From contig NZ_JBHYMS010000010.1 of assembly GCF_042743185.1 (NCBI RefSeq), positions 88,985 through 152,984 on the forward strand: a stretch of 64,000 bases of DNA, given 5' to 3'. Of the stretch, positions 6,862-14,251 are shown piece by piece. The DNA is from Inquilinus sp042743185. Its GTDB lineage: Bacteria > Pseudomonadota > Alphaproteobacteria > DSM-16000 > Inquilinaceae. The notes beneath the pieces are model-generated. The model was given only the letters and a program-made list of their open reading frames with translations. It was not told the DNA's origin and did no database searches. A program made the position numbers and the translations under genes. Position 1 is the stretch's first letter. Each line of letters begins with the position of its first letter.

Positions 6862-8127
6862 TTGTTCCTGGACACGCTGACCAACGTCATCGCCGGGCTG
6901 TTCACCGCCAAGGACAAGCTGGCGCATGACCGCTTCGGCCTGGTGCTGCAGGACCGCGGGCAGCTCGACGCCGCCTATCGCGGCGACTGGATCGCCCGCA
7001 AGGTGATCGACGTGCCGCCCTTCGACATGACCCGGGAATGGCGGCGCTGGCACGCAGCACCGGACCAGATCGAGGCGATCGAGGCTGAGGAGGCGCGGCT
7101 CGGCGTCCAGCGCAAGGTGGCGCGGGCGCTGCGCCTGGCCCGACTCTACGGCGGCGCCGCCCTGGTGCTGGGCGCCGGCGACGGCGACCCGGCGCAGCCG
7201 CTGCCGCCGCTCGGCCGCGGGGCCCTGCGCTATCTGCACGTCATGCATCGCTGGGAGATCGCGCCCGGCGAGATCGACCGCGACGTGCTGTCGCCCGGCT
7301 TCGGCGAGCCGGGCTGGTACCAGGTCGCGTCGGCTCAGCAGGGGAGCGTGCGGCTGCATCCGAGCCGGGTGGTGCGGCTGCCCGGCGCCGAGCTGCCGGA
7401 CGGGGCTGGCGCCGACGGCTGGGGCGACAGCGTGCTGCAGGCGATGATGGACGCGATCCGCCAAGCCGGCCTCGCCGCCCAGGGCGTGGCGACGCTGATC
7501 CACGAGGCCAAGCTCGACGTCATCCGCATCCCGCAGCTGACGCAGAGCCTGGCGCAGGACGACTACGCCCGGCGGCTGGTGGAGCGCTTCGCCTTGGCGA
7601 ACACCATGAAGGGTCTCGTAAGCGCCCTGGTGATCGACAAAGAGGAGGAGTGGGACCGCAAACAGCTGAGCTTCGCCCAGCTGCCCGAGGTCATGCAGCA
7701 ATACCTGCAGATCGCCGCCGGCGCCGCCGACATCCCGGCCACCCGCCTGCTGGGCCAGGCCCCGGCCGGGCTGAACGCCACCGGCGAGAGCGACATCCGC
7801 AACTACTACGACCGGATCGCGGCGGAGCAGCGGGTGACGCTGGGACCGGCGCTGCGCCGGCTGGACGAGGCGTTGATCCTGAGCGCGCTCGGCACCCGCC
7901 CGCCGGAGATCCGGTTCGAATGGGCGCCGCTGTGGCAGCTGGGGGCGGGGGAGGCGGCGGCGATCGGCAAGACCAAGGCCGAGACCAGCTCGCTCTACGC
8001 CGCGTCCGGACTGATCCCGCCCGAGGTGCTGGCCCGGGCCGTCCGCAACCAGATCGTCGAGGACGGCATCTATCCCGGCATCGAGGCCGCCTATGCGGTG
8101 GTCGGGGAGGGGGCGGCGGGCGCCTGA
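6862..8127 (+). CDS. phage portal protein (DUF1073-like)
   Basis: 421 residues from a TTG start at 6862, chosen because CGGAGG lies five bases upstream and because everything further up in this frame is repeat R1. Portals form the dodecameric ring through which DNA enters the capsid. The early segment LAHDRFGLVLQDRGQLDAAY, then WIARKVIDVPPFDMTREWR, then LARLYGGAALVLG matches the DUF1073 (phage_portal_3) pattern: 'Y....W..RK.vd.p..d' and 'R.yGga'. Residues near 290 (GQAPAGLNATGESDIRNYYD) match the conserved G.. . ga . N. tGe.d. .nYyd block. The next genes (DUF2213, cement, DUF2184, DUF4054) are the usual partners of this portal type. A terminase should lie upstream but is absent. Confidence 0.85.
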   Translation: MFLDTLTNVIAGLFTAKDKLAHDRFGLVLQDRGQLDAAYRGDWIARKVIDVPPFDMTREWRRWHAAPDQIEAIEAEEARLGVQRKVARALRLARLYGGAALVLGAGDGDPAQPLPPLGRGALRYLHVMHRWEIAPGEIDRDVLSPGFGEPGWYQVASAQQGSVRLHPSRVVRLPGAELPDGAGADGWGDSVLQAMMDAIRQAGLAAQGVATLIHEAKLDVIRIPQLTQSLAQDDYARRLVERFALANTMKGLVSALVIDKEEEWDRKQLSFAQLPEVMQQYLQIAAGAADIPATRLLGQAPAGLNATGESDIRNYYDRIAAEQRVTLGPALRRLDEALILSALGTRPPEIRFEWAPLWQLGAGEAAAIGKTKAETSSLYAASGLIPPEVLARAVRNQIVEDGIYPGIEAAYAVVGEGAAGA

Positions 8128-8153
8128 CAGCCCCTTCGTCTCCCTTCTCTTTT

Positions 8154-8241
8154 GTCATCACCGGGCTCGACCCGGCAATCCAGTGGCGACCAGTGCCGGT
8201 CTCGACATTCTCTGGATCACCGGGTCAAGCCCGGTGATGAC
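8154..8241. repeat. 88-base imperfect palindrome
   Basis: Left arm 8154-8175 and right arm 8220-8241 are inverted copies with one mismatch; the left arm starts GTCATCACCGGGCTCGACCC. Inner bases also pair (AATCCAG with CTGGAT). This is the common alphaproteobacterial intergenic palindrome type built on an inverted GTCATCACCGGG motif. It lies between the portal and DUF2213 genes, so it would fold in the late transcript. Confidence 0.8.
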
Positions 8242-8291
8242 AGATGAAGAGCCGCAGCCGCTTTGCTCGCCCCCATTGCAATGGAGATTCC

Positions 8292-9296
8292 ATGCTCATC
8301 ACCGACACGGTGACGCTGGTCGGCGACCGGCGCACCACGCAGGACGGCTATCTGGTCGCGGCCGCCCGGATCGCCCGCACCGGCGTCCAGACCTACAGCG
8401 GCGCCGAGATGGGGCGCAGCGACCTCGCCGCCGTGCGGGTCTGGCGGCCGGAGGAGGAGGTGTTCGCCGCCGATGCCCTGGCGTCGATGGCGCACCGCCC
8501 GGTCACGCTCGACCATCCGGCCGAGCCGGTCACGGCGGCGAACTGGAAGGCGCACAGCGTCGGCCAGGTCGGCGGCGAGGTGGCGCGGGACGGCGACTAT
8601 ATCCGCGTGCCGCTGGTGCTGATGGACCGCGCGGCAGTCGACGCCGTCATCGCCGGCAAGCGGCAGCTCAGCGTCGGCTACGCTGCCGAGATCGACTGGA
8701 CGCCCGGCACCACGCCGGCGGGCGAGGCCTATGACGCCGTGCAGCGCCGGATCCGCGCCAACCATCTGGCCGTGGTCGACGCCGCCCGCGCCGGCCCGGC
8801 CTGCCGCATCGGCGACGCCTGGAGCACCGCCGCGCCGATCGCCCCGGCCGCGCCGGCGGACGAGGTCGCGGCGCTGCGGACCGCGCTGGAGGCCAGGGAC
8901 GGCGAGATCGCCGCCCTGACCGCCCGGCTGCGCGACGCCGAGCTGACCCCGGTGCGGCTGGACGAGGCGGTGGCGGCCCGCGCCGTCCTCCTGGCCGAGG
9001 CCCGGCGGATCGGCGGCCAGGGCCTCGCGGTCGACGGCCTCGGCGAGGCCGGGATCCGCCGCGCCGCCGTGGCCGCCCGGATCGGCGACGCCGCCGCCCG
9101 CGACATGAGCGACGCCGCGATCGAGGGCGCCTTCCGGGTGCTGGCCGCCCCGGCCGGCCCCGCGCGGCCCGACCCGCTGCGGCAGGTCCTGGCCGGGCGG
9201 CAGGTCGCCGGCGATGCCCGGGCCGAGGCGCTGCGCCGGCGCGACGCCCGCCTGGCCCAGGCCTGGCGGAGCACGATCGGTTCCCCCGCGGCCTGA
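8292..9296 (+). CDS. DUF2213 phage protein (capsid maturation/scaffold-type)
   Basis: 334 residues from the ATG at 8292, which has GGAG seven bases upstream; an earlier in-frame ATG at 8244 lies in the palindromic repeat and is less likely. The N-terminal 190 residues match DUF2213: VTLVGDRRTTQDGYLVAAAR, VWRPEEEVF, then MAHRPVTLDHP, then KRQLSVGYAAEIDWTPGTTP and NHLAVVDAARAG. DUF2213 proteins sit between portal and capsid genes. The DHP and SxGY segments are like those of prohead proteases, so a maturation protease is likely, but the catalytic residues are not proven here. Residues 200-334 are Ala/Arg-rich and helical, with a coiled-coil look (AALRTALEARDGEIAALTAR), which fits a scaffold part fused to the protease. 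Confidence 0.8.
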   Translation: MLITDTVTLVGDRRTTQDGYLVAAARIARTGVQTYSGAEMGRSDLAAVRVWRPEEEVFAADALASMAHRPVTLDHPAEPVTAANWKAHSVGQVGGEVARDGDYIRVPLVLMDRAAVDAVIAGKRQLSVGYAAEIDWTPGTTPAGEAYDAVQRRIRANHLAVVDAARAGPACRIGDAWSTAAPIAPAAPADEVAALRTALEARDGEIAALTARLRDAELTPVRLDEAVAARAVLLAEARRIGGQGLAVDGLGEAGIRRAAVAARIGDAAARDMSDAAIEGAFRVLAAPAGPARPDPLRQVLAGRQVAGDARAEALRRRDARLAQAWRSTIGSPAA

Positions 9297-9328
9297 TCCG
9301 CCGCCCATCGCAGAAAGGAGAGACGGAC

Positions 9329-9802
9329 ATGGCCGTCGTGCAGAACAGCTACAGCGAGACCATGCGCCCGGCGACCGCCGGCATGGTCGCCAACCTGACC
9401 AATGCCGATGCGGACAGCCGCATCGTCGAGACCGCCGCCGGCATCGGCTTCGGCCTCGCCGTCGGCCAGGGCGGCGCGGCCCGCGGGGCCGTGCTCGGCG
9501 CCGCGGCGGCGGCCGGCTTCGTCGGCATTTCGATCCGTGACGTCGTGCTCGACCCGGCCGACGGCGACACCTACCGGCAGGGCGCCAGCATCGCGGTGCT
9601 GACCGAGGGCGACATCTGGGTCGTGACCGGCAGCGCCGTCGCGGCGGGGGACAATGTCGTGTTCGAGGCCGCGACCGGCATCCTGTCCAGCCTGCCGGCC
9701 GATGCCACCCATTTCGCCATCGCCGGCGCCCGCTGGATGACCGCAGCCGCCGGCAGCGGTCTCGCCGTCCTGCGCCTGGGCGGCGCGCTGCCGTCGGTGT
9801 GA
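9329..9802 (+). CDS. phage structural cement / head decoration protein
   Basis: 157 residues, Gly/Ala-rich with many beta-strand-like segments and no charged clusters. The start AVVQNSYSETMRPATAGMVA, then the repeated pattern ending in GARWMTAAAGSGLAVLRLGG, is like the Gp24-type structural cement proteins and related DUF2190 decoration proteins that stabilise capsids. AAAGGAG lies about nine bases before the ATG. The position between the protease-like gene and the major capsid gene is the usual one for this family. Confidence 0.7.
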   Translation: MAVVQNSYSETMRPATAGMVANLTNADADSRIVETAAGIGFGLAVGQGGAARGAVLGAAAAAGFVGISIRDVVLDPADGDTYRQGASIAVLTEGDIWVVTGSAVAAGDNVVFEAATGILSSLPADATHFAIAGARWMTAAAGSGLAVLRLGGALPSV

Positions 9803-9843
9803 TCCACAGCTTCCGAACGCCCAGCCCTTCCAAGGAGCCTTCC

Positions 9844-10797
9844 ATGTTCGCATTCGACGCCCAGCAGGCGCTGGGCTTCCTCGTCGCGCAGACCAGCCAG
9901 ATCGAGGCGCAGGTCTACGAGATCCAGTATCCGGACATCCAGTATCCGGCCCTGGTTCCGGTCGACACCTCGGCCAATCCCTGGGCCAACAGCGTCACCT
10001 TCTTCTCCACCGACCGGTTCGGCCAGGCCGAGTGGGTCAGCCACCTGGCCAAGGACATCCCGCTGGCGGATGTCGAGCGCGCGCAACATGACCGGCCGAT
10101 CGAGATGGCGGCGATCGGGTACCGATACACGCTGCAGGAGCTGGGCCAGGCGATGATGGTGCCGGGCACCAACCTGTCAGCGGACCGGGCGGCGGCGGCC
10201 GTCCGCGCCTATGAGGAGTTCATGGACGGCCTCGCCCTGCGCGGCGTGCCGCCGAGCGGCGTCGCCAAGGGCTGGACCGGCCTGATCAACGACCCGAATG
10301 TCACCGCGGGCTTCGTCGCCAACGACGGCGCCGGGGCCTCCACCCGCTGGGCGGACAAGACCCCCGAGCAGATCCTGCGCGACGTCAACGCGCTGCTGAC
10401 CGGCGTCTACGAGGAATCGCTCACGGTTGAGCTGGCGGACACGCTGCTGCTGCCGATCGACCGGTTCACCCTTCTGGCCGACACGCCGCGCAGCGGCTCG
10501 AGCGATCTGACCATCCTCGACTATCTGCGGCGCAGCAACACCTATACCGCGATCACCGGCGCGCCCCTGACCATCCGCGCCATGCGCGGGCTGGAGACTG
10601 CCGGCGCCGGCAGCACCGCGCGCATGGCCGCCTATCGCCGCGATCCGCAGGTGGTGAGGCTGCACCTGCCGATGCCGCACCAGTTCCTGGCGCCGTCGCA
10701 GTCCGGGCCGCTGGCCTTCGACGTGCCGGGCATCTTCCGCACCGGCGGGGTCGAGATCCGGCGGCCGAAGGCCTTCCGCTACGGCGACGGCATCTGA
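9844..10797 (+). CDS. major capsid protein (DUF2184-like)
   Basis: 317 residues from the ATG at 9844 (AAGGAG six bases upstream). The start AFDAQQALGFLVAQTSQIEA, the VPVDTSANPWANSVTFFSTD block, and the long middle with a RYTLQELGQAMM and LPIDRFTLLADTPR segment match the DUF2184 family of HK97-fold capsid proteins that go with DUF1073 portals. The C-terminus has the typical end: VPGIFRTGGVEIRRPKAFRY. It forms the icosahedral head shell. Nothing suggests it is broken: the frame is intact and of normal length. Confidence 0.85.
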   Translation: MFAFDAQQALGFLVAQTSQIEAQVYEIQYPDIQYPALVPVDTSANPWANSVTFFSTDRFGQAEWVSHLAKDIPLADVERAQHDRPIEMAAIGYRYTLQELGQAMMVPGTNLSADRAAAAVRAYEEFMDGLALRGVPPSGVAKGWTGLINDPNVTAGFVANDGAGASTRWADKTPEQILRDVNALLTGVYEESLTVELADTLLLPIDRFTLLADTPRSGSSDLTILDYLRRSNTYTAITGAPLTIRAMRGLETAGAGSTARMAAYRRDPQVVRLHLPMPHQFLAPSQSGPLAFDVPGIFRTGGVEIRRPKAFRYGDGI

Positions 10798-10816
10798 CCC
10801 GCCTGTCCGATAAGGC

Positions 10817-10942
10817 GCCCGGGGTGGCCGTCTGGCGGCGGTTTCTGCGCTTCCGGTGCTCACGGACCATAACGTCCGCTGCGCTCCGGTTCTCGAAACC
10901 GCCACCAGCCGACTCACCCCGAGCGCATTCTCGAACCGGCTT
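10817..10942. repeat. R1 dispersed palindromic repeat, copy C
   Basis: Shares CTTCCGGTGCTCACGGACC, then GTCCGCTGCGCTCCGGTTCT and CGAAACCGCCACCAGCCGAC with copies A and D. It fills the gap between the capsid gene and the next small gene. Its ends are approximate. A dispersed chromosomal repeat inside the head gene cluster means it entered after the prophage, or came with it. Confidence 0.75.
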
Positions 10943-10967
10943 TGATCTTTCTTCAGGAGAAACGGCC

Positions 10968-11273
10968 ATGCGCGTCACCAACATCTCGCCCGGGCCGCGC
11001 TTCCTCCATGCGCAGGGCCGGGTGCGGCTGCTCGAGCCGGGCGAGACTGCCGAGCTCGAGCTGAGCGCGGCGGAGGCTGCCAATGTCCGGCGGCAGGTCG
11101 AGGCCGGGGAGCTGGCCTGGGCCGAGCCGCCGGCGGCCGCCGGGCCGAGGGTGGTGCATCGGGGCTTCGGCCGGCACTACATCGTCGGCCCCGGCGGCGA
11201 GGACCTGGCCGGCCCGTTGCGGAAGGAGCAGACCGCGGCGGAACTGGCCCGGTGGCTGGGGCAGGAGGGCTGA
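10968..11273 (+). CDS. small phage protein, function unknown (head-tail region)
   Basis: 101 residues from the ATG at 10968, which has CAGGAG nine bases upstream. The frame also extends upstream but only through repeat R1, so it is not used. The N-terminal half is beta-rich (MRVTNISPGPRFLHAQGRVR, LLEPGETAELELS), a pattern seen in small phage head-tail proteins and decoration proteins. The middle has an Ala/Glu-rich helix. I do not recognise a named family. It is followed after two bases by the DUF4054 gene, so the two are probably co-translated. Confidence 0.65.
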   Translation: MRVTNISPGPRFLHAQGRVRLLEPGETAELELSAAEAANVRRQVEAGELAWAEPPAAAGPRVVHRGFGRHYIVGPGGEDLAGPLRKEQTAAELARWLGQEG

Positions 11274-11275
11274 CG

Positions 11276-11644
11276 ATGGACCATCCCATTCCTGCCGATC
11301 TCAAGGCCCGCTTTCCGGATTTCGCTACCGTGGCCGACGCCATCGTGCAGGCCGCGCTCAGCGAGGCGGCGCTGCAGATCGGTGATGACTGGGCCAGCGA
11401 GGCAGATGCCCGGCTCGGCCGGCTGCTCCTCGCCGCCCATGTCCTGACCCTGGACGGGCAGGGCAGCGGCGCCGAGGCCGCAGCGGCCGCCGCCGGCGGG
11501 TTCCGGCGGATGCGCAGCGGCGCGCTGGAACTGGAGCGGCCAGACACGGCCGATGCCGGTCCCGGTGCGCTGGATTCGACCGGCTACGGGCGCCGCTTCC
11601 TGGAGCTGATGCGGCGCAACGTGCCGGCCGTGACGGTGGTGTAG
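11276..11644 (+). CDS. head-tail connector, DUF4054-like
   Basis: 122 residues. The start IPADLKARFPDFATVADAIV, then LSEAALQIGDDW, then ARLGRLLLAAHVLTLDG and the late TGYGRRFLELMRRN are the recognisable pattern of DUF4054 (gp6-like connector) proteins, which sit below the portal ring. Start codon at 11276, two bases after the stop of the preceding gene. It is normally followed by the head-closure gene; here a decayed toxin-antitoxin module lies between. Confidence 0.8.
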   Translation: MDHPIPADLKARFPDFATVADAIVQAALSEAALQIGDDWASEADARLGRLLLAAHVLTLDGQGSGAEAAAAAAGGFRRMRSGALELERPDTADAGPGALDSTGYGRRFLELMRRNVPAVTVV

Positions 11645-11730
11645 CCGCGGAAGGGCGGGTCCTGGAATCGTCGCTTCGGACTTCCCAGTTTCTCTGATAG
11701 TGATAGGCGGAGCCAAGTCAGGAGCGGATC

Positions 11731-11883
11731 ATGGGCGCGCCCGCGACCAAGATCGGGAAGCCAAAGAGTGACGGGACCAAGATCGTCTATCCGGCCAAGC
11801 CCGGAAAGACGGAAGATCTCGCATCCGTGCGCAAGCGGGTGATGCGCATGACGAAGGACGCGCGTGCCGTCCTCGCCAAATGA
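11731..11883 (+). CDS. putative antitoxin of a broken Doc-type module
   Basis: 50 residues, MGAPATKIGKPKSDGTKIVY and so on, Lys/Arg-rich with a helix at the end (SVRKRVMRMTKDARAVLAK). AGGAG lies six bases upstream of the ATG. It overlaps by 20 bases the frame of a death-on-curing toxin remnant, the normal order and coupling of an antitoxin and its toxin. I do not recognise a named antitoxin family; the call rests on position and size. With the toxin disrupted, this gene would have no partner in cis. Confidence 0.5.
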   Translation: MGAPATKIGKPKSDGTKIVYPAKPGKTEDLASVRKRVMRMTKDARAVLAK

Positions 11884-12273
11884 GCCGATCTGGCTGACGG
11901 CCGACGATCTGATCGAGACCAACAAGGATGAAGTCTCGGAAACCGGAGAACCCCATCTTCTCCGGGACCGCGGGCTTGCGGAGATGGCGGCCCACAGACC
12001 CCAGAACATCTACTGATACGAGGGGGAGCGGGACATCGTCCGGTTGGGTCTGCATCTGCTGATGGGTGTCGCCCAGAATCATGCTTGTGAGCAGGGAACA
12101 AGCGCACTGCGTTGACGGCGGCGCTCATGTTCATCGAAGCCAACGGATACGCACTGGATCTCGGCGAGGATACCACCTGGCTCGGTGAACTGGTCCTGGC
12201 GGTGATCGAGCATTGCGCCGGTCTCGATCAGCTCGAGCAGGCGATCAGGGGCTGCATCGTCGATCCTTCGTAG
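11864..12273 (+). pseudogene. death-on-curing (Doc/Fic) family toxin, broken by a stop and a frameshift
   Basis: Translating from a GTG at 11864 gives PSSPNEPIWLTADDLIETNK, then GEPHLLRDRGLAEMAAHRPQ, then a TGA codon at a place where relatives usually have Trp (..PQNIY-W-YEGE..). The frame continues through LGLHLLMGVAQNHACEQG. It then needs one extra base near 12096-12100 to read on as NKRTALTAALMFIEANGYAL and a C-terminal helix ending at TAG 12271-12273. The active-site region of Doc proteins, H-x-F-x-x-G-N-K-R, is recognisable as NHACEQG-NKR, so two separate lesions hit an otherwise typical toxin of about 135 residues. Doc toxins phosphorylate or otherwise inactivate translation factors (EF-Tu for P1 Doc). 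This one cannot be made unless the stop and frameshift are bypassed. Confidence 0.8.
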
Positions 12274-12302
12274 CCGTAACCATCATCTCACCGCATGTGA
12301 AG

Positions 12303-12328
12303 CAGGGCCGCCTCTCGGGGCGGCCCTG
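12303..12328 (+). terminator. GC hairpin before a head-closure gene
   Basis: Perfect 10-base stem CAGGGCCGCC / GGCGGCCCTG with loop TCTCGG, followed by CCCTTTC, 18 bases before the ATG at 12347. The weak T-run makes termination partial at best. Similar hairpins stand before three other prophage genes. Confidence 0.5.
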
Positions 12329-12346
12329 CCCTTTCAGGGAGGCACC

Positions 12347-12700
12347 ATGTCCCTGCTCGACGGCCCTCTCCGGACGGTGTTCGGCGCTGTTTTCGCGCCG
12401 CTGCTGCCGGACGGCACCCTGCATGTCGTGGCCAAGGATGCGGATGGCCAAGTGATCCTGCCGCCGACCTTCGCCGATGTGCCGGTCAAGGGCCATCGCG
12501 ACCAGGCCGGTGACCGGCAGCGGGCCGATTGGGGGATCCCCGATCAGGCGGCGCGGCTGATCGTGCTGCAGGCCGGTGTCGTCGCGGCCCCGACCGTCGA
12601 CGACGAGATCACCCTGGCCGGCGGCCGGTGGCGGATCGGCTCGGTCGAGCGCGATCCGGCCGGCGCGGCCTGGATCCTTACCGGAGTGCCCGCCCGATGA
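12347..12700 (+). CDS. phage head-closure/adaptor-type protein
   Basis: 117 residues, beta-rich, with AGGGAGG just upstream of the ATG. The first half (MSLLDGPLRTVFGAVFAPLL, then GTLHVVAKDADG) and the end (GGRWRIGSVERDPAGAAWIL) look like the small adaptor or head-closure proteins that lie between the connector and the HK97 gp10-like gene. The family is not certain. Its stop codon overlaps the start of the following gene (ATGA). Confidence 0.6.
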   Translation: MSLLDGPLRTVFGAVFAPLLPDGTLHVVAKDADGQVILPPTFADVPVKGHRDQAGDRQRADWGIPDQAARLIVLQAGVVAAPTVDDEITLAGGRWRIGSVERDPAGAAWILTGVPAR

Positions 12701-13104
12701 TCCGCATCACCGGGGTCGACCGCCATCTCCGGCGACTGACGCTGCGGACCAAGACCCTCCACCGAGAGGTCGGCAAGGCCGTCGTGGCGGCGGCGAACCT
12801 GGTCGCGGCGGAGGCGGCGGCCAGCATCGCCGCCGGCTGGATCAGCGGGCCGGACCATGTCCCGTCCAAGCCGGGCGAGCCGCCGAATGCCGACACCGGC
12901 CGGCTGCACGGCGCGATCGACGTCGTGCGCCGGGGCGAGACGGCGGCCGAGGTGGTCTCGGCCGCGCCCTATGCCGCCGACCTCGAATTCGGCACCGCGC
13001 GCGTGGCGGCCCGTCCCTATCTTCGGCCGGCCACCGCGAAGAAGCGGCAGGACGCGGTCGCCCTGATCGTCCAAGCCGTCCGCCGAGGCCAGGCGGGCCA
13101 ATAG
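12697..13104 (+). CDS. HK97 gp10-like phage neck/tail-completion protein
   Basis: 135 residues. It opens with an amphipathic helix (GVDRHLRRLTLRTKTLHREV and following), then has PSKPGEPPNADTGRLHGAID, then APYAADLEFGTARVAARPYL, then a final helix. This order, the small hydrophilic 'PG.pP...tG.L..si' segment and the 'Y...lEfGT...aRPfl.pa' segment are the signature of HK97-gp10 family proteins, which join head and tail. ATGA coupling to the preceding gene. The frame is intact. Confidence 0.85.
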   Translation: MIRITGVDRHLRRLTLRTKTLHREVGKAVVAAANLVAAEAAASIAAGWISGPDHVPSKPGEPPNADTGRLHGAIDVVRRGETAAEVVSAAPYAADLEFGTARVAARPYLRPATAKKRQDAVALIVQAVRRGQAGQ

Positions 13105-13136
13105 GGGCCGCGATGTCGTATCGAGGAGAGATGACC

Positions 13137-13322
13137 ATGCCCTGGTTCCATTTCATGGCCGATTTCGATTTCCGGCCGTCGCGGCGCCTTGTCCTGGCCT
13201 ACCGGGCGGGAGCGACGCTGCTGGTCCCGGCCGCCGCGGCCGAGGCGGCGGAGGCCGCCGGCGCCGGCCGGCGCGTGGCCAAGCCGGGCCCGCGGGCCGG
13301 GGACGATCATGAGCGGCCGTGA
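13137..13322 (+). CDS. small phage protein, function unknown
   Basis: 61 residues from the ATG at 13137, which has GAGGAGAG just upstream; an earlier in-frame ATG (13112) is less well placed. It reads MPWFHFMADFDFRPSRRLVL, then a segment that is Ala/Glu-rich. Small genes with a 'P...f.AdFd..p......aYkaG' opening are common at this position in alphaproteobacterial phages but have no known function. Its end overlaps the next gene by 14 bases. Confidence 0.6.
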   Translation: MPWFHFMADFDFRPSRRLVLAYRAGATLLVPAAAAEAAEAAGAGRRVAKPGPRAGDDHERP

Positions 13323-13722
13323 CCTGTCCGGCCCGCTGCGGCGCGCGGTGGTCGCGGCGCTGCAGGCCGACCCGGGCGTGGCCGCCCTGGCCGGCGGGCG
13401 GGTCTATGACCATGTCCCGGCCGCACCGGCCTATCCCTTCCTGCGCTGCACCACCACGATCGCATCACCGTGGGAGGCGACGGGCGGCGTGCAGGGCAGC
13501 CTGATCCGGCTGCAGGTCGACGCCTTCGCCAAAGGCTACGGCCGCGCCTCGGCCGAGCCGCTGGCGGCGGCCACGGTCGCGGCGTTGGACGAGGCCGATC
13601 TCGCCGTCCCCGACGGCTCGCTGGTGTCGCTGCAATGGCGGCAGACGCGGATGCTCGACGACCCCGCGGAGCAGGGTGTCGTCCACGCCGTGATCGAGTT
13701 CGACGGCATCGCGGCGCTGTAG
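13309..13722 (+). CDS. DUF3168 tail-completion protein
   Basis: 137 residues. LSGPLRRAVVAALQADPGVA, then AGGRVYDHVPAAPAYPFLR, then RLQVDAFAKGYGRASAE and a C-terminal strand ending AVIEFDG follow the DUF3168 (gp17-like tail-completion) pattern: a helix, the 'v.DhvP....yPyi' segment, then 'vdvfa...g'. These proteins complete the tail end that joins the head. Overlap of 14 bases with the preceding gene suggests coupled translation. Confidence 0.8.
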   Translation: MSGRDLSGPLRRAVVAALQADPGVAALAGGRVYDHVPAAPAYPFLRCTTTIASPWEATGGVQGSLIRLQVDAFAKGYGRASAEPLAAATVAALDEADLAVPDGSLVSLQWRQTRMLDDPAEQGVVHAVIEFDGIAAL

Positions 13723-13760
13723 CGCCGCGCCCCATCCATGCCGATGCCCGGCATGCCCGG

Positions 13761-13785
13761 CCCCGCCCTTGCGCGGGGTCTTTTC
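13761..13785 (+). terminator. terminator-like hairpin before the tail tube gene
   Basis: Stem CCCCGC / GCGGGG (13761-13766 with 13773-13778), loop CCTTGC, then TCTTTTCG. It lies 20 bases before the tail tube ATG. Likely reduces or tunes read-through between head-completion and tail genes. Confidence 0.6.
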
Positions 13786-13801
13786 GTTCGAGGAGATCCC
13801 G

Positions 13802-14251
13802 ATGGCCCAGGCCAAGACCTTCCGCTTTTCCGACGTCATGATCCTGCTCGGCGACGGGGCGACCCCGACCGAGGTCTTCGCCGCGCCCTGCGGCCTGACC
13901 GAGCTGGGCATGACCATCGCCACCGACACCAACGAGACCGTGATCCCGGATTGCGACAATCCCGACGACCCGGCCTGGAAGATCACCGACATCACCGCGC
14001 TGCAGATGACGCTGAGCGGCCAGGGCGTGCTCGACCGCGTGGCCCGCAAGGCCTGGGAAGACTGGGCCTTCAGCGGCAGCGAGAAGACCGTGCGCTGGGT
14101 GTACGACGTCACCGCGGCGGATTTCGGCGGCTACTATCAGGCGCCGGCGATCCTGACCAGCTATCAGGTCACTGCCCAGCGCGGGCAGCGGGCGACGGTG
14201 CAGATCGCCATCACCCTGAACGGCAAGCCGGCCTGGACGGCGGCCGTCTGA
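13802..14251 (+). CDS. phage major tail tube protein
   Basis: 149 residues with GAGGAG eight bases upstream of the ATG. It is beta-rich and small, with QAKTFRFSDVMILLGDGATP, then the middle TDTNETVIPDCDNPDDPAWK, and an ITLNGKPAW end. The Asp-rich 'D.tTD..E..Dcd.pd.p.w......k' pattern and the GYY..PA.LTS.. segment fit tail tube proteins of the phi13/GTA type, which build the non-contractile tube. It is placed directly before the tail chaperone and tape measure genes, as expected. Confidence 0.8.
   Translation: MAQAKTFRFSDVMILLGDGATPTEVFAAPCGLTELGMTIATDTNETVIPDCDNPDDPAWKITDITALQMTLSGQGVLDRVARKAWEDWAFSGSEKTVRWVYDVTAADFGGYYQAPAILTSYQVTAQRGQRATVQIAITLNGKPAWTAAV

Noticed and set aside
10824..10967. 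Longer N-terminus of the 10968 gene
   Set aside because: Repeat R1 copy C lies there and the ribosome binding site is at the ATG of 10968.
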